From: Enterovirga aerilata
GTDB lineage: Bacteria; Pseudomonadota; Alphaproteobacteria; Rhizobiales; Beijerinckiaceae
Reading direction: 5' to 3'
DNA length: 64,000 nucleotides
NCBI RefSeq assembly: GCF_013044135.1
Contig: NZ_JABEPP010000002.1
Span: 744,001-808,000 of the forward strand
The translations under genes and the position numbers were made by a program. The notes under the pieces are model-generated. The model made no database searches and was not told the origin of the DNA. It saw only the letters and a program-made list of their open reading frames with translations. Shown here one piece after another: positions 38,225-48,420 of the stretch. Position 1 is the first letter of the stretch; every line of letters begins with the position of its first letter.

Positions 38225-39562
38225 CTAGCGGCGGCGCGCGCCCCTGAGCTTCGACTTCTTCACCAAGCCCTCGTACTGATGCGCCAGCAGATGGCCGTGG
38301 ACCTGCGCCACCGTATCCATCGTGACGGACACCACGATCAGGAGCGAGGTCCCGCCGAAATAGAACGGCAAAGCGGCGTAGGAGACAAGCAGTTCCGGCA
38401 GCAGGCAGATGACCGTGAGATAGGCTGCGCCGATCACCGTGATCCGGGTGAGGACGTAGTCGATCTGCTCCGCGGTGCGCTCGCCGGGGCGGATGCCCGG
38501 AATGAACCCGCCATGCTTCTTGAGGTTCTCCGCCGTCTCCTGCGGGTTGAACACCACCGCCGTGTAGAAGAAGGCGAAGAAGATGATCAGGGCGGCATAC
38601 AGGATCATGTAGGCCGGCCGCCCGTGCCCCAGGAAGGTCGAGAGCGTCGCGATCACGCCCGTGCCGCTCGTATCGGTCGTGAAGCTCGCGAAGGTCGCCG
38701 GCAGGAGGAGGAGCGACGAGGCGAAGATCGGCGGGATCACGCCCGCCGTGTTGAGCTTGAGCGGCAGGAACGAGGTCTGCCCCTCGTACATCCGGTTGCC
38801 GACCTGCCGCTTCGGGTAGTTGATCAGGAGCCGGCGCTGGGCGCGCTCCATGAACACGATGAAGAAGATGACGGCGACCGCCATCACCATCACGCCGAGG
38901 ATCAGCCCGGTGGAGAGCGCCCCCTGGCGGCCGAGCTCGAGCGTGCCGGCGACCGCCGAAGGCAGATGCGCCACGATGCCGGCGAAGATGATGAGCGAGG
39001 AGCCGTTGCCGATCCCGCGGCTCGTGATCTGCTCGCCGAGCCACATCAGGAAGAGCGTGCCGCCCGTGAGCGTGATCACGGTCGAGATCAGGAAGAAGGG
39101 GCCGGGCTCCTGGACGATGTTGCCGGAGCTCTGCAGCCCCACCGCGATGCCCCAGGACTGGAACAGCGCCAGGACGACCGTGATGTAGCGCGTGTACTGG
39201 TTGATGACCTTGCGGCCGGACTCGCCCTCCTTCTTCAGCGCCTCGAGCGAGGGCACGACGGAGGTGAGGAGCTGCACGATGATCGATGCCGAGATGTACG
39301 GCATGATGTTCAGGGCGAAGATCGCCATGCGCTCGACGGCGCCGCCCGAGAACATGTTGAACAGCCCGAGCACGCCGCCGGAGGCCTGCTGGAAGCTCTG
39401 GCGCAGCGCCTCGGTATCGATGCCGGGAAGCGGGATATAGGTGCCGAGGCGGAAGACGATCAGCGCTCCGAGCGTGAACCAGATGCGCTTCTTGAGCTCT
39501 TCGGCCTTTGCGATCGCGCCGAAATTGAGGTTGGAGGCGAGCTGCTCGGCGGCCGATGCCAT
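38225..39562 (-). CDS. secY: Protein translocase subunit SecY
   Basis: Channel-forming subunit of the Sec translocon in the inner membrane, 445 residues with ten predicted helices. The start MASAAEQLASNLNFGAIAKAEELKKR is at 39562; an upstream in-frame reading crosses the hairpin in the rplO-secY gap. Visible blocks include GIDTEALRQSFQQASGG in the plug region, VVFNPQETAENLKKHGGFIPGIRPG and RITVIGAAYLTVICLLP. It follows rplO and precedes adk as in the spc operon. Confidence 0.97.
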   Translation of the reverse strand: MASAAEQLASNLNFGAIAKAEELKKRIWFTLGALIVFRLGTYIPLPGIDTEALRQSFQQASGGVLGLFNMFSGGAVERMAIFALNIMPYISASIIVQLLTSVVPSLEALKKEGESGRKVINQYTRYITVVLALFQSWGIAVGLQSSGNIVQEPGPFFLISTVITLTGGTLFLMWLGEQITSRGIGNGSSLIIFAGIVAHLPSAVAGTLELGRQGALSTGLILGVMVMAVAVIFFIVFMERAQRRLLINYPKRQVGNRMYEGQTSFLPLKLNTAGVIPPIFASSLLLLPATFASFTTDTSGTGVIATLSTFLGHGRPAYMILYAALIIFFAFFYTAVVFNPQETAENLKKHGGFIPGIRPGERTAEQIDYVLTRITVIGAAYLTVICLLPELLVSYAALPFYFGGTSLLIVVSVTMDTVAQVHGHLLAHQYEGLVKKSKLRGARRR

Positions 39563-39601
39563 GTCACTAAATCCTGAGGCGACCTCACGGGGTCGCGGAG
39601 A

Positions 39602-39632
39602 GGCCGGCCCGTATCTGGAGCACGGGCCGGCC
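39602..39632 (-). promoter_or_regulatory. Hairpin in the rplO-secY gap
   Basis: A perfect 11-bp stem, GGCCGGCCCGT with ACGGGCCGGCC, with a 9-base loop and weaker outer pairing (GAGA with TCTC). No T-run. It lies 28 bases after the rplO stop and could modulate or process the secY message. Confidence 0.5.
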
Positions 39633-39660
39633 CATCTCAAGTCTCGGGTGGCGCGGCTCT

Positions 39661-40140
39661 TTAGGCCGCCGCCTCGGCGTCACCGCCAAGAACCGTGACG
39701 GAGCCGCCCGCGCGCTCGATGGCCTCGAGCGCCGATTTCGACGCGCCTGCGACCTGGAAGGTCAGCTTGGCCGTGAGCTCCCCCGCGCCGAGGATCTTCA
39801 CCCCGTCGCGCGGCTTCGCGAGAACGCCGGCGGCGACCAGGGTCTCGACCGTCACCGGAGCGGAGGCGTCGAGCTTGCCGGCATCTACGGCCGTCTGGAT
39901 ACGGCCGAGATTGACCTCGTTGAGGTCCTTCCGGTTCGGCGGATTGAAGCCGCGCTTCGGCAGGCGCCGGTGAAGCGGCATCTGACCGCCCTCGAAGCCC
40001 TTGATGGAAACCCCGGCGCGGGCCTTCTGACCCTTCACGCCGCGGCCGCCCGTCTTGCCCTTGCCGGAGCCGATGCCCCGGCCGACGCGCATCCGGTTCT
40101 TCGTCGCGCCTTCGTTGTCGCGGATCTCGTTCAGTCTCAT
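39661..40140 (-). CDS. rplO: 50S ribosomal protein L15
   Basis: Large-subunit protein of 159 residues binding 23S rRNA late in assembly. The N-terminus [41 protein letters not shown] is the family signature, Gly/Arg/Lys-rich to thread into rRNA, here recognised in pieces. The C-terminal block ends [12 protein letters not shown]. It lies ten bases after rpmD in the spc-type order. Confidence 0.97.
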   Translation of the reverse strand: MRLNEIRDNEGATKNRMRVGRGIGSGKGKTGGRGVKGQKARAGVSIKGFEGGQMPLHRRLPKRGFNPPNRKDLNEVNLGRIQTAVDAGKLDASAPVTVETLVAAGVLAKPRDGVKILGAGELTAKLTFQVAGASKSALEAIERAGGSVTVLGGDAEAAA

Positions 40141-40150
40141 GGTCGTCTCC

Positions 40151-40354
40151 TCACCGCTCGCCCGAGGCCGGGACGACGCGCACGAGGTGCTTGACCGCCT
40201 CGATCATCCCGCGGGTCGCGGGCGTGTCGGGAAGGGTCGACGTGCGACGCAGCTTGTTGAGGCCGAGGCCGATCAGCGTCTGGCGCTGCTTGGCCTCGCG
40301 GCGGATCGGCGAGCCGATCTGCTGGACCGTGATGGTCCCGTTCTGGTCAGCCAT
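40151..40354 (-). CDS. rpmD: 50S ribosomal protein L30
   Basis: Small large-subunit protein of 67 residues with the L30 core [19 protein letters not shown] and [24 protein letters not shown]30 is dispensable in some bacteria but present here in its usual place between rpsE and rplO, 12 and 10 bases from its neighbours. Confidence 0.96.
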   Translation of the reverse strand: MADQNGTITVQQIGSPIRREAKQRQTLIGLGLNKLRRTSTLPDTPATRGMIEAVKHLVRVVPASGER

Positions 40355-40366
40355 CGTGTCCTCCTA

Positions 40367-40966
40367 TCAGGAATCCGCGCCGGCGCCGTCCGACAGGTCG
40401 GCATCGCGGCGGCGGGACTGGAGGGTGGACACCTTGAGACCGCGGCGGGCCGCGACCGAGCGGGGGCTGTCCTCGTTCTTCAGGGCGCTGAAGGTCGCGC
40501 GAACCAGGTTGTACGGGTTCGACGAGCCGAGCGACTTGGCGACGACATCCTGCATGCCGAGCGTCTCGAAGACGGCGCGCATCGGGCCGCCCGCGATGAT
40601 GCCGGTGCCCTGCGGGGCCGCCCGGAGGATCACCTTGCCGGCGCCCCAGCGGCCGTTCACGTCGTGGTGCAGCGTGCGGCCCTCGCGCAGCGGCACACGG
40701 ATGAGGCCACGCTTGGCGGCTTCCGTCGCCTTGCGGATCGCTTCCGGCACCTCGCGCGCCTTGCCGTGGCCGAAGCCGACCCGGCCCTTCTGGTCGCCGA
40801 CGACGACGAGCGCGGCGAAGCCGAAGCGCCGGCCGCCCTTCACGACCTTGGCGACGCGGTTGATGTGGACGAGCTTGTCCACGAACTCGCTGTCCCGCTC
40901 CTCGCGGTTGTCGCGCCTGTCGCGGTTGGAACGGCCACCGCCGCCGGAATGAGGTTCTCTAGCCAT
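40367..40966 (-). CDS. rpsE: 30S ribosomal protein S5
   Basis: Decoding-fidelity protein of 199 residues. The N-terminus is extended by an Arg/Asp/Glu-rich segment ([20 protein letters not shown]) before the double-stranded RNA-binding part [21 protein letters not shown]. The [28 protein letters not shown] block is the S5 fold's C-half. The tail is basic. 12 bases separate it from rpmD. Confidence 0.97.
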   Translation of the reverse strand: MAREPHSGGGGRSNRDRRDNREERDSEFVDKLVHINRVAKVVKGGRRFGFAALVVVGDQKGRVGFGHGKAREVPEAIRKATEAAKRGLIRVPLREGRTLHHDVNGRWGAGKVILRAAPQGTGIIAGGPMRAVFETLGMQDVVAKSLGSSNPYNLVRATFSALKNEDSPRSVAARRGLKVSTLQSRRRDADLSDGAGADS

Positions 40967-41045
40967 CTACAATCCCGTCTGAACTCGGCGCGGGCGGCGG
41001 CCCGCTCGCTTGACGTCCGAATGAAGCCCGCCGGCGTGCGTAAAT

Positions 41046-41408
41046 TTAGAAGTCGAGACCGCCCTCGCGGGCGGCATCGGCCAGCGCCTTGACGCGGCCG
41101 TGATAGAGGTAGCCGGACCGATCGAAGATCACCTGCGTGACCCCCGCCTGCCGGGCGCGCTCGGCGACCAGCTTCCCGATCTCCCGCGCGGCCTCCACGG
41201 TCGCGCCGGTCTTCAGCTTGCCGCGCAGATCCTTCTCGAGAGAGGATGCTGCCGCCAGCGTGTGGCCGCGCTCGTCGTCGATGACCTGCGCATAGATCTG
41301 CTTCGACGACCGGAACACCGACAGGCGCGGACGCCCGTTGGCGGCCTTGCGGATCGCGCGCCGGACACGCGCCTTGCGCCGCTCCTCGACGCTCTGCTTC
41401 GTAGCCAT
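41046..41408 (-). CDS. rplR: 50S ribosomal protein L18
   Basis: 5S-rRNA-binding protein of 120 residues: [60 protein letters not shown]. It bridges 5S rRNA into the large subunit with L5. The ending at DF is complete. The gap to rpsE is 79 bases and contains no further gene. Confidence 0.97.
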   Translation of the reverse strand: MATKQSVEERRKARVRRAIRKAANGRPRLSVFRSSKQIYAQVIDDERGHTLAAASSLEKDLRGKLKTGATVEAAREIGKLVAERARQAGVTQVIFDRSGYLYHGRVKALADAAREGGLDF

Positions 41409-41417
41409 GTCCAGGTC

Positions 41418-41951
41418 CTACTTCTTCTTGCCTTCCTTGCGGAAGATGAACTCGTTCGCGTATTTCACGCCCTTGCCCTTGTAGGGCTCGGGACCGCGGA
41501 ACTCGCGAATTTCGGCGGCCGCCTGGCCAACCTTCTGCTTGTCGATCCCGGCGATCACGATCTCGGTCGGACGCGGGGTCGTCACGGTGAGCCCGGCCGG
41601 CACCTCGTAGTCGATGTCGTGGCTGTAGCCGAGCGACAGCTTCAGGACCTTGCCGGCCATCGCGGCGCGGTAGCCGACACCGTTGATCTCCAGCCGCTTC
41701 TCGAAGCCCTTGCTCACGCCCTCGATGAGGATCGCGACCTGGGCCCGGGAGGTGCCCCAGAGCGAGCGCGCTTCCTTGGACTGATCGCGCGGATCGACCT
41801 TGATGGCGCCGTCCTCCATTGCGACCGAGACCTTGTCCGGGACCGCGAAGGACAACTCGCCCTTCTCCCCCTTCACCTTCACCAGCTGGCCGGCAACCGT
41901 CGCGGTCACGCCCGACGGAACCGGGACCGGCTTCTTGCCTACACGAGACAT
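41418..41951 (-). CDS. rplF: 50S ribosomal protein L6
   Basis: Protein of 177 residues near the factor-binding site of the large subunit. The start [19 protein letters not shown] at 41951 is the family N-terminus; an upstream in-frame reading is rejected. The C-terminal signature [31 protein letters not shown] is seen in pieces and complete. It is between rpsH and rplR. Confidence 0.97.
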   Translation of the reverse strand: MSRVGKKPVPVPSGVTATVAGQLVKVKGEKGELSFAVPDKVSVAMEDGAIKVDPRDQSKEARSLWGTSRAQVAILIEGVSKGFEKRLEINGVGYRAAMAGKVLKLSLGYSHDIDYEVPAGLTVTTPRPTEIVIAGIDKQKVGQAAAEIREFRGPEPYKGKGVKYANEFIFRKEGKKK

Positions 41952-41979
41952 CGTCGTTTCCCTGTCCTGTCCGCCGGCC

Positions 41980-42378
41980 TCAGAAGACCTGGCAGAGCAC
42001 TTCGCCGCCAACGTTCTTCTCGCGCGCCTCGTGATCCGCCATGACGCCCTGCGGGGTCGACATGATCACGGTGCCGAGCCCGTCTGCGACGCGCGGCATG
42101 GTGTCGACCGACGCGTAGACGCGGCGGCCTGGCTTCGAGACGCGCTGGATCCGGCGGATCACAGGCTCGCCCTCGTGGTACTTCAGCTCGATGGTGAACT
42201 CGGTCCGGCCGTTGCCGTAATCCGTCGTCGAGTAGTCGCGGATATAGCCTTCGGATTTCAGCACATCGAGAACGTTGGCCCTGAGGCGCGAGCCCGGGGT
42301 CTGGACGGTGCTCCGGCGACGCAGCTGCGCGTTCCGGATGCGGGTCAGCATATCGCCGAGCGGATCGGTCATCGACAT
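41980..42378 (-). CDS. rpsH: 30S ribosomal protein S8
   Basis: 16S-rRNA central-domain binder of 132 residues, and in enterobacteria the repressor of the spc operon. Blocks: [28 protein letters not shown], and the C-terminal [26 protein letters not shown]. Length and neighbours are normal. Confidence 0.97.
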   Translation of the reverse strand: MSMTDPLGDMLTRIRNAQLRRRSTVQTPGSRLRANVLDVLKSEGYIRDYSTTDYGNGRTEFTIELKYHEGEPVIRRIQRVSKPGRRVYASVDTMPRVADGLGTVIMSTPQGVMADHEAREKNVGGEVLCQVF

Positions 42379-42390
42379 CGTCGCGCCTCC

Positions 42391-42696
42391 TTACCAGCTC
42401 GACTTGACCAGGCCCGGGATCAGGCCCTGGGAACCAAGCTCGCGCAGCGCGATGCGCGACATGCCGAGCTTGCGGTAATAGGCACGCGGCCGGCCCGTGA
42501 TCTCGCAGCGATTGCGGATGCGGGTCGGGTTGGCGTTCCGCGGCAGCTCGGCGAGCTTGAGGCGCGCCTCGAAGCGCTCCTCCATCTGCCGGCTCTGGTC
42601 GTTCGCGACCGCAAGGAGCTCCTTGCGCTTGTTCGCGAAGCGCTCGACCAGCTTCCTGCGGGCCTTGTTCTTCTCGATCGAACTCTTCTTGGCCAT
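42391..42696 (-). CDS. rpsN: 30S ribosomal protein S14 (zinc-free type)
   Basis: Protein of 101 residues of the long, zinc-independent class: [24 protein letters not shown] at the N-terminus, and [22 protein letters not shown] without the CxxC pairs of the zinc form. Placed between rplE and rpsH, 12 bases before the latter. Confidence 0.97.
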   Translation of the reverse strand: MAKKSSIEKNKARRKLVERFANKRKELLAVANDQSRQMEERFEARLKLAELPRNANPTRIRNRCEITGRPRAYYRKLGMSRIALRELGSQGLIPGLVKSSW

Positions 42697-42748
42697 GTCG
42701 TCTATCTCCGGTGTCCGCGTCTGAGATCCGCCTGCCGCGCAGGCATCC

Positions 42749-43354
42749 TCACTGCCGGAACGGGAAGTTGAAGTGCTTCAGGAGCGCGCGCGCCTCGTCG
42801 TCCGTCTTGGCCGTGGTCGCGATGATCACGTCCATGCCCCAGATCTGCTCCGCCTTGTCGTAGTTGATCTCGGGGAAGACGATGTGCTCCTTGATGCCGA
42901 GCGCATAGTTGCCGCGGCCGTCGAACGAACGCGGGTTCAGGCCGCGGAAGTCGCGGACGCGCGGGAGCGCGATCGTGACGAGGCGGTCCAGGAACTCGTA
43001 CATGCGGGCGCGCCGCAGCGTGACCTTGGCGCCGATCGGCATGTTCTCGCGGACCTTGAAGGTCGCGATCGCCTTGCGGGCGCGGGTCACGACCGGCTTC
43101 TGGCCGGCGATGAGCGCAAGATCGGCCGCCGCGACCGAGGCCTTCTTGGAATCCGCCGTCGACTCGCCGACGCCCATGTTGAGGACGATCTTGTCGATCC
43201 TCGGCACCTGCATCGGATTCGCGTAGCCGAACTCCTCGATGAGCTTCGGACGCACCACCTCGTCATAATGCTGGCGAAGGCGCGGAATGTAGGCGCCGTC
43301 CGCGCCGTTCCCGGCCGAGGCGGCCTCGGTCGGCTGCTTGGGAGACTTAGGCAT
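42749..43354 (-). CDS. rplE: 50S ribosomal protein L5
   Basis: 5S-rRNA-binding protein of 201 residues. The first 22 residues ([20 protein letters not shown]) are an extra N-terminal tail before [21 protein letters not shown]. The P-site tRNA loop region and the C-terminal [24 protein letters not shown] block are present. It overlaps the end of rplX by eight bases. Confidence 0.97.
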   Translation of the reverse strand: MPKSPKQPTEAASAGNGADGAYIPRLRQHYDEVVRPKLIEEFGYANPMQVPRIDKIVLNMGVGESTADSKKASVAAADLALIAGQKPVVTRARKAIATFKVRENMPIGAKVTLRRARMYEFLDRLVTIALPRVRDFRGLNPRSFDGRGNYALGIKEHIVFPEINYDKAEQIWGMDVIIATTAKTDDEARALLKHFNFPFRQ

Positions 43355-43664
43355 CGATCAGATCTCCGGACCGCTTCGCGAACCGCACCTTCCGGCCGTC
43401 ATCGAGGATGCGGAAACCGACCCGGGTCGGCTTGCCGTCCTTGGGGTCCGCGACGGCGAGGTTCGACAGGTGGATCGGCGCCTCCTTGGAGATGATGCCG
43501 CCCTCCTGGTTCATGGTCTGCTTCTGGTGACGCTTCACCATGTTGACGCCGCGCACGAGAGCCTTCTCGTCCTTCGGCATGACCTGGATGACCTCGCCCG
43601 TGCGGCCGGAATCGCGGCCGGTCAGAACGACGACGCGGTCGCCCTTCTTGATCTTGGCGGCCAT
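43347..43664 (-). CDS. rplX: 50S ribosomal protein L24
   Basis: Assembly-initiator protein of 105 residues with a KOW motif: [28 protein letters not shown]. The ATG at 43664 overlaps the rplN stop codon (ATGA), so a GTG one codon upstream is not needed. Its 3' end overlaps rplE. Confidence 0.97.
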   Translation of the reverse strand: MAAKIKKGDRVVVLTGRDSGRTGEVIQVMPKDEKALVRGVNMVKRHQKQTMNQEGGIISKEAPIHLSNLAVADPKDGKPTRVGFRILDDGRKVRFAKRSGDLIDA

Positions 43665-44032
43665 CACAGCACCTCCGGCGCGAGCGAGATGATCTTCATG
43701 TGGTTCTTGGCGCGCAGCTCGCGCGGAACCGGTCCGAAGATGCGGGTGCCGACCGGCTCCTTCTGGTTGTTGATGAGAACCGCGGCGTTGCGGTCGAAGC
43801 GGATCACCGAGCCGTCCGGGCGGCGGATGTCCTTGGCAGTGCGCACGACGACGGCCTTCATCACGTCGCCCTTCTTCACGCGGCCGCGCGGGATCGCCTC
43901 CTTGACGGAGACGACGATGATGTCACCCACGCTCGCGTATTTGCGCTTCGAGCCGCCGAGCACCTTGATGCACATCACGCGACGCGCACCGGAATTGTCG
44001 GCGACGTCCAGATTCGTCTGCATCTGGATCAT
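43664..44032 (-). CDS. rplN: 50S ribosomal protein L14
   Basis: Protein of 122 residues at the subunit interface: [27 protein letters not shown] and the C-terminal [24 protein letters not shown]. Overlaps rplX by four bases. It is preceded by an unusually long 214-base gap from rpsQ. Confidence 0.97.
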   Translation of the reverse strand: MIQMQTNLDVADNSGARRVMCIKVLGGSKRKYASVGDIIVVSVKEAIPRGRVKKGDVMKAVVVRTAKDIRRPDGSVIRFDRNAAVLINNQKEPVGTRIFGPVPRELRAKNHMKIISLAPEVL

Positions 44033-44063
44033 CGATCAGAACCTCTCTCTGTCTCGGTCGGTT

Positions 44064-44079
44064 TCCGGCCGAAGCCGGA
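44064..44079 (-). promoter_or_regulatory. UUCG-tetraloop hairpin in the rpsQ-rplN gap
   Basis: On the minus strand TCCGGC-TTCG-GCCGGA: six base pairs closed by the C(UUCG)G loop, the most stable RNA tetraloop. It lies 32 bases before the rplN start, inside an otherwise gene-free 214-base gap, and no T-run follows. Confidence 0.55.
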
Positions 44080-44246
44080 CTACGGCCGACGGGGATCTCG
44101 GTCCCCTGCCCTTGCGTCATCCGGAGCCGACCAAGGCCGGCGCCCGGAACCCATCCTGAAACACGGAACGACCACCACCCGCGGTGATGGCCGCCCAGCG
44201 AAACCCGTTCTGCCGGTGCCGCGGCGAAGCGGCCCGGAGAGGTCCC

Positions 44247-44573
44247 CTACGAGAGACCGACGGCCGACTTCACCTTGTCGACGGCGCTCGCGACGCCTTC
44301 GACGACGCTCGATACAACACCGCCGCCCGATCCGCCAGTCCCGGCGCCCTCGACGAGCTTCCAGGTCTTCGTCTTGGAATAGGGCCGCGACTCCTCGATC
44401 GACACGATGTCGCCGACCTTGGCCGAGTTGTTCTCGTCGTGGGCGTGATAGTTCTTCGTGCGACGGACGGTCTTCTTGAGGACCGGGTGCGTGAAGCGGC
44501 GCTCCACCTTCACCACGATCGTCTTCTCGCCCTTGTCGCTGACCACGACGCCCTGCAACACGCGCTTTGGCAT
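44247..44573 (-). CDS. rpsQ: 30S ribosomal protein S17
   Basis: OB-fold protein of 108 residues: [44 protein letters not shown] and [17 protein letters not shown]. After about residue 80 there is a Gly/Val/Ser-rich tail ([18 protein letters not shown]) longer than in most bacteria. Ten bases after rpmC. Confidence 0.97.
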   Translation of the reverse strand: MPKRVLQGVVVSDKGEKTIVVKVERRFTHPVLKKTVRRTKNYHAHDENNSAKVGDIVSIEESRPYSKTKTWKLVEGAGTGGSGGGVVSSVVEGVASAVDKVKSAVGLS

Positions 44574-44583
44574 GAAACTCTCC

Positions 44584-44796
44584 TCAGGCCTGCGCGGCCG
44601 CGCGCTGCCGGCTCTGCAGCGTCTTGATGCGGGCGATGTCGCGACGGACGACGCGCACCCGCGAGGTATTCTCGAGCTGACCCGTCGCCCGCTGAAAGCG
44701 CAGGTTGAACTGCTCCTTCTTCAGCGCCAGAAGCTCGTCCTGGAGCTGATCGGCGGACATCCGCTGAAGGTCGCCGAAGCGCTGCTTCGTCTTCAT
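44584..44796 (-). CDS. rpmC: 50S ribosomal protein L29
   Basis: Two-helix protein of 70 residues at the peptide exit tunnel rim, where it helps bind SRP and trigger factor. Blocks [24 protein letters not shown] and [19 protein letters not shown] are typical. Seven bases after rplP. Confidence 0.97.
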   Translation of the reverse strand: MKTKQRFGDLQRMSADQLQDELLALKKEQFNLRFQRATGQLENTSRVRVVRRDIARIKTLQSRQRAAAQA

Positions 44797-44803
44797 CTCA
44801 TCC

Positions 44804-45217
44804 TCACTCGGCGATGCGCTGCACGAAGCGCGTGCGCACCGACAGTTTGGCCGCGCCGAGACGGAGCGCCTCGCGGGCGACCTCCTCCGACACGCCGTCG
44901 ATCTCGAACATGATCCGGCCAGGCTTCACGCGCGCGGCCCAGTACTCGACCGCGCCCTTGCCCTTGCCCATGCGGACTTCGGTCGGCTTCTTCGAGACCG
45001 GAACATCCGGGAAGATCCGGATCCAGACCCGGCCCTGGCGCTTCATCTCGCGGGTGATCGCGCGGCGGGCCGCCTCGATCTCGCGCGCGTTCACGCGCTC
45101 CGGCTCCAGGCACTTGAGGCCGAACTGGCCGAAATTCAAGTCCGTCCCGCCCTTGGCGACGCCGTGGATGCGTCCCTTGAACTGACGACGGAACTTCGTC
45201 TTCTTCGGTTGCAACAT
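44804..45217 (-). CDS. rplP: 50S ribosomal protein L16
   Basis: Protein of 137 residues that positions tRNA near the peptidyl-transferase centre: [19 protein letters not shown] and the conserved [22 protein letters not shown]. Complete and of usual length, between rpsC and rpmC. Confidence 0.97.
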   Translation of the reverse strand: MLQPKKTKFRRQFKGRIHGVAKGGTDLNFGQFGLKCLEPERVNAREIEAARRAITREMKRQGRVWIRIFPDVPVSKKPTEVRMGKGKGAVEYWAARVKPGRIMFEIDGVSEEVAREALRLGAAKLSVRTRFVQRIAE

Positions 45218-45247
45218 GGCTCTTGAACCTCTCCCGAGCCGGCCGGC

Positions 45248-45961
45248 CTAGGCCGCCTGCTCGGCCGCGCGACGACCGGTGGACCGGCTGCCTGCTTCCT
45301 CGTTCATGCGCTTGTCCTGCGCCATCGGATCGTGCTCGAGGATCTCTCCCTTGCAGATCCAGACCTTGATGCCGCAGGTGCCGTAGGTCGTGAAGGCGGT
45401 CGCCGTGCCGTAATCGACATCGGCACGCAGCGTGTGCAGCGGAACGCGACCCTCGCGGTACCATTCCATGCGGGCGATCTCGGCGCCGCCGAGGCGGCCG
45501 GAGCAGTTGATCCGGATCCCCTGCGCGCCGAGGCGCATCGCCGACTGCACCGCGCGCTTCATCGCCCGGCGGAAGGCGACGCGGCGCTCGAGCTGCTGGG
45601 CGATCGACTCGGCGACGAGCGTCGCGTCGATCTCTGGCTTGCGCACCTCGACGATGTTGATCGCGACCTCGGCCTTGGTCATCGACCCGACGAGCTTGCG
45701 CAGCTTGTCGATGTCGGCGCCCTTCTTGCCGATCACGACGCCGGGACGCGCCGAGTGGATCGTCACCCGGCACTTCCGGTGCGGACGCTCGATCACGATC
45801 TTGGACACTGCCGCCTGCTTCAGCTGCTTCGTCAGCGCCTCGCGGATGGCCATGTCCTCATGCATGAGGCGGGCATATTCGCCCTTGCCGGCGAACCAGC
45901 GGGAATCCCAGGTCCGGTTGATGCCGAGCCGCAGCCCGACCGGATTGACTTTCTGACCCAT
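45248..45961 (-). CDS. rpsC: 30S ribosomal protein S3
   Basis: mRNA-entry protein of 237 residues with a KH domain: [21 protein letters not shown] at the N-terminus, [17 protein letters not shown] with the KH GxxG loop (GKKG), and [12 protein letters not shown]-like [18 protein letters not shown]. The tail is Ala/Arg-rich. Nine bases after rplV. Confidence 0.97.
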   Translation of the reverse strand: MGQKVNPVGLRLGINRTWDSRWFAGKGEYARLMHEDMAIREALTKQLKQAAVSKIVIERPHRKCRVTIHSARPGVVIGKKGADIDKLRKLVGSMTKAEVAINIVEVRKPEIDATLVAESIAQQLERRVAFRRAMKRAVQSAMRLGAQGIRINCSGRLGGAEIARMEWYREGRVPLHTLRADVDYGTATAFTTYGTCGIKVWICKGEILEHDPMAQDKRMNEEAGSRSTGRRAAEQAA

Positions 45962-45970
45962 GGGTGGACC

Positions 45971-46354
45971 TCAGGCCGCTTCGGCTTGGACTTCGCGAAC
46001 CACGATGGTGAGGTTCGAGAAGGGTTTCAGGATGCGCGCACCGCGACCGCGGGCCCGCGCATGGAAGCGCTTCAGGACGAGCGCCTTGCCGACGAAGGCC
46101 TCCTTGACGACGAGGTCGTCGACATCGAGATCGTGGTTGTTCTCGGCGTTGGCGATCGCGCTCTCGAGGCACTTGCGCACCTCCTTGGCGATCCGCTTGC
46201 GCGAGAACTCGAGGTCGGCGAGCGCCACGGAAGCCTTCTTGCCCCGGATGAGCTGGGCGACGAGGTTCAGCTTCTGCGGCGACACGCGCAGCATCCGGGC
46301 GACGGCTTTCGCCTCGTTCTCCGGCAGCGCGCGCGGGGTAGCGGCCTTTCCCAT
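45971..46354 (-). CDS. rplV: 50S ribosomal protein L22
   Basis: Exit-tunnel protein of 127 residues: [23 protein letters not shown] and the tunnel-loop region [25 protein letters not shown]. It lies two bases from rpsS, so translation is probably coupled. Confidence 0.97.
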   Translation of the reverse strand: MGKAATPRALPENEAKAVARMLRVSPQKLNLVAQLIRGKKASVALADLEFSRKRIAKEVRKCLESAIANAENNHDLDVDDLVVKEAFVGKALVLKRFHARARGRGARILKPFSNLTIVVREVQAEAA

Positions 46355-46356
46355 GA

Positions 46357-46638
46357 TCAGCGCCTCTTGGCCTTCTTGTCGGCCGCGTGGCCGTTGAAGG
46401 TGCGGGTCGGCGAGAACTCGCCGAACTTGTGGCCCACCATCTCCTCGGAGACGTAGACCGGGATGTGCTTGCGTCCGTTGTAGACGCCGAAGGTCAGCCC
46501 GACGAAGTGCGGCAGGATCGTGGAGCGGCGGCTCCAGATCTTGATCACCTCGTTGCGGCCGCCCGAGTTGCGGGCGGCATCGGCCTTCTTCAGCAGGTAG
46601 CCGTCGACGAACGGCCCCTTCCAGATCGAGCGTGCCAT
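46357..46638 (-). CDS. rpsS: 30S ribosomal protein S19
   Basis: Head protein of 93 residues: [35 protein letters not shown] and [20 protein letters not shown]. The start is set at 46638; a longer reading continues in the wrong frame over rplB. Confidence 0.97.
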   Translation of the reverse strand: MARSIWKGPFVDGYLLKKADAARNSGGRNEVIKIWSRRSTILPHFVGLTFGVYNGRKHIPVYVSEEMVGHKFGEFSPTRTFNGHAADKKAKRR

Positions 46639-46646
46639 GGCGCGCC

Positions 46647-47489
46647 TCAGCCCTTCTTCTTGCGGTTGTGACGGCTGGTCACGATGAATCGGTCGGTGCG
46701 CTTGTTGGAGCGCGTCTTCTTGCCCTTGGTCGGCACGCCCCAAGGCGTCACCGGGTGGCGCCCGCCGGAGGTCCGGCCCTCGCCACCACCATGCGGGTGG
46801 TCGATCGGGTTCATGGTCACGCCGCGGTTGTGCGGGCGCTGGCCGAGCCAGCGGCTGCGACCGGCCTTGCCGATCGAGATGTTCATGTGGTCCGGGTTCG
46901 AGACCGCGCCGACGGAGGCGTAGCACTGCCCATGCACGAGGCGCTGCTCGCCCGAGTTCAGGCGGACGGTCACGTAGCCCTGGTCGCGGCCGACGATCTG
47001 CGCATAGGTCCCGGCCGAGCGGGCCATGGCGCCGCCGCGGCCGATCTTCAGCTCGACATTATGCACGATCGTGCCGACCGGCATGTTGGCGAGCGGCATC
47101 GCGTTGCCCGGCTTGATGTCGACCTGCTCGCCCGACATCACCGTGTCCCCCACCGCCAGGCGCTGCGGCGCCAGGATGTAGGACTGCTCGCCGTCCGGGT
47201 AGCGGATCAGGGCGATGAAGGCCGTCCGGTTCGGATCGTACTCGATCCGCTCCACGGCCGCCGCCTGGTTCGCGTGGCCCCGCCGCTTGAAATCGACATA
47301 GCGGTAGGTCTGCTTGTGGCCGCCGCCGCGGAACCGCACCGTGACCCGGCCGTGATTGTTCCGGCCGCCCTTGGAGTGCTTGCCCTCGGTCAGCGACTTG
47401 ACGGGCTTGCCCTTGTAGAGCTCGCTCCGGTCGACGATCACGAGCTGGCGGAGGCCAGGCGTGACCGGCTTGAACGTCTTGAGTGCCAT
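46647..47489 (-). CDS. rplB: 50S ribosomal protein L2
   Basis: 280 residues, the most conserved large-subunit protein and needed for subunit joining. The C-terminal motif [17 protein letters not shown] carries the histidine implicated in peptidyl transfer. [20 protein letters not shown] is seen near the N-terminus. Eight bases before rpsS. Confidence 0.97.
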   Translation of the reverse strand: MALKTFKPVTPGLRQLVIVDRSELYKGKPVKSLTEGKHSKGGRNNHGRVTVRFRGGGHKQTYRYVDFKRRGHANQAAAVERIEYDPNRTAFIALIRYPDGEQSYILAPQRLAVGDTVMSGEQVDIKPGNAMPLANMPVGTIVHNVELKIGRGGAMARSAGTYAQIVGRDQGYVTVRLNSGEQRLVHGQCYASVGAVSNPDHMNISIGKAGRSRWLGQRPHNRGVTMNPIDHPHGGGEGRTSGGRHPVTPWGVPTKGKKTRSNKRTDRFIVTSRHNRKKKG

Positions 47490-47506
47490 GGTTCCCTACC
47501 TGCCGC

Positions 47507-47803
47507 TCAGAGCCCGGTCGTGACGTCGATCGACTGGCCCTGCGCCAGGGTCACGATCGCCTTCTTCACGTCCGAACGCCGGCCTCTGCGGCCGCGGAAG
47601 ACCTTCTCCTTGCCCTTGGTCACGAGCGTGTTCACCGCCAGGACCTTGACGTCGAAGAGGCGCTCGACCGCCTCCTTGATCTGGGGCTTGGTCGCATCCG
47701 GGGCGACCCGGAAGACGACCTTGTTCAGCTCCGACAGGTTCGTGGCCTTCTCGGTGATCACCGGGCTCACGATCACGTCGTAATGGCGCGGATCCGGATT
47801 CAT
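47507..47803 (-). CDS. rplW: 50S ribosomal protein L23
   Basis: Exit-site docking protein of 98 residues for trigger factor and [24 protein letters not shown] and [16 protein letters not shown]. Its ATG at 47803 overlaps the rplD stop codon (ATGA). Confidence 0.97.
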   Translation of the reverse strand: MNPDPRHYDVIVSPVITEKATNLSELNKVVFRVAPDATKPQIKEAVERLFDVKVLAVNTLVTKGKEKVFRGRRGRRSDVKKAIVTLAQGQSIDVTTGL

Positions 47804-48420
47804 TTGAAGCGCGCCTCCAGCGCGTCGACGGCCGCCCTGGTTAGCACGAGCGTGTCGCGCCGCAGGATGTCGTACACGTTGATGCCCTGCACGGGCAGGA
47901 CGTCGATACCGGGCAGGTTGCGGGCGGCGAGGCCGAAATTGGCGTCCACCTCCGCACCCGAGATGATCAGGGCCGAGCTCAGCCCGAGCTTGCCGAACTG
48001 ATCCTTCAGCTCCTTCGTCTTCGGAGCCTCGAGCCGCGCATCGTCGACGACGATCAGTCGCTGACCCGTCGCCTTCGACGACAGCGCGTGACGAAGCGCC
48101 AGCGCGCGGACCTTCTTGGGCAGGGCATGCTCGTGCGAACGGACCTGCGGGCCGAAAGCGCGGCCACCGCCGCGGAACTGCGGCACCCGGGCCGAGCCGT
48201 GGCGGGCGTTGCCGGTGCCCTTCTGCTTGTACATCTTCTTGCCGGTGCGCGCGATCTCCGCTCGGTTCTTCACCGCGTGGGTGCCGGCGCGGCGCTTGGC
48301 GAGCTGCCAGCGCACCATCCGGGCGAGGATGTCGGCACGAGGCTCGAGACCGAAGATCGCGTCGTCGAGCTCGACCGAGCCGGCGGTCTCGCCGGCAAAG
48401 GTCTTCACTTCGAGTTGCAT
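47800..48420 (-). CDS. rplD: 50S ribosomal protein L4
   Basis: 206 residues. The central loop [30 protein letters not shown] reaches into the exit tunnel. In enterobacteria L4 also represses the S10 operon. The ATG at 48420 overlaps the rplC stop codon (ATGA), and the first possible codon, a GTG, is not needed. Confidence 0.97.
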   Translation of the reverse strand: MQLEVKTFAGETAGSVELDDAIFGLEPRADILARMVRWQLAKRRAGTHAVKNRAEIARTGKKMYKQKGTGNARHGSARVPQFRGGGRAFGPQVRSHEHALPKKVRALALRHALSSKATGQRLIVVDDARLEAPKTKELKDQFGKLGLSSALIISGAEVDANFGLAARNLPGIDVLPVQGINVYDILRRDTLVLTRAAVDALEARFK

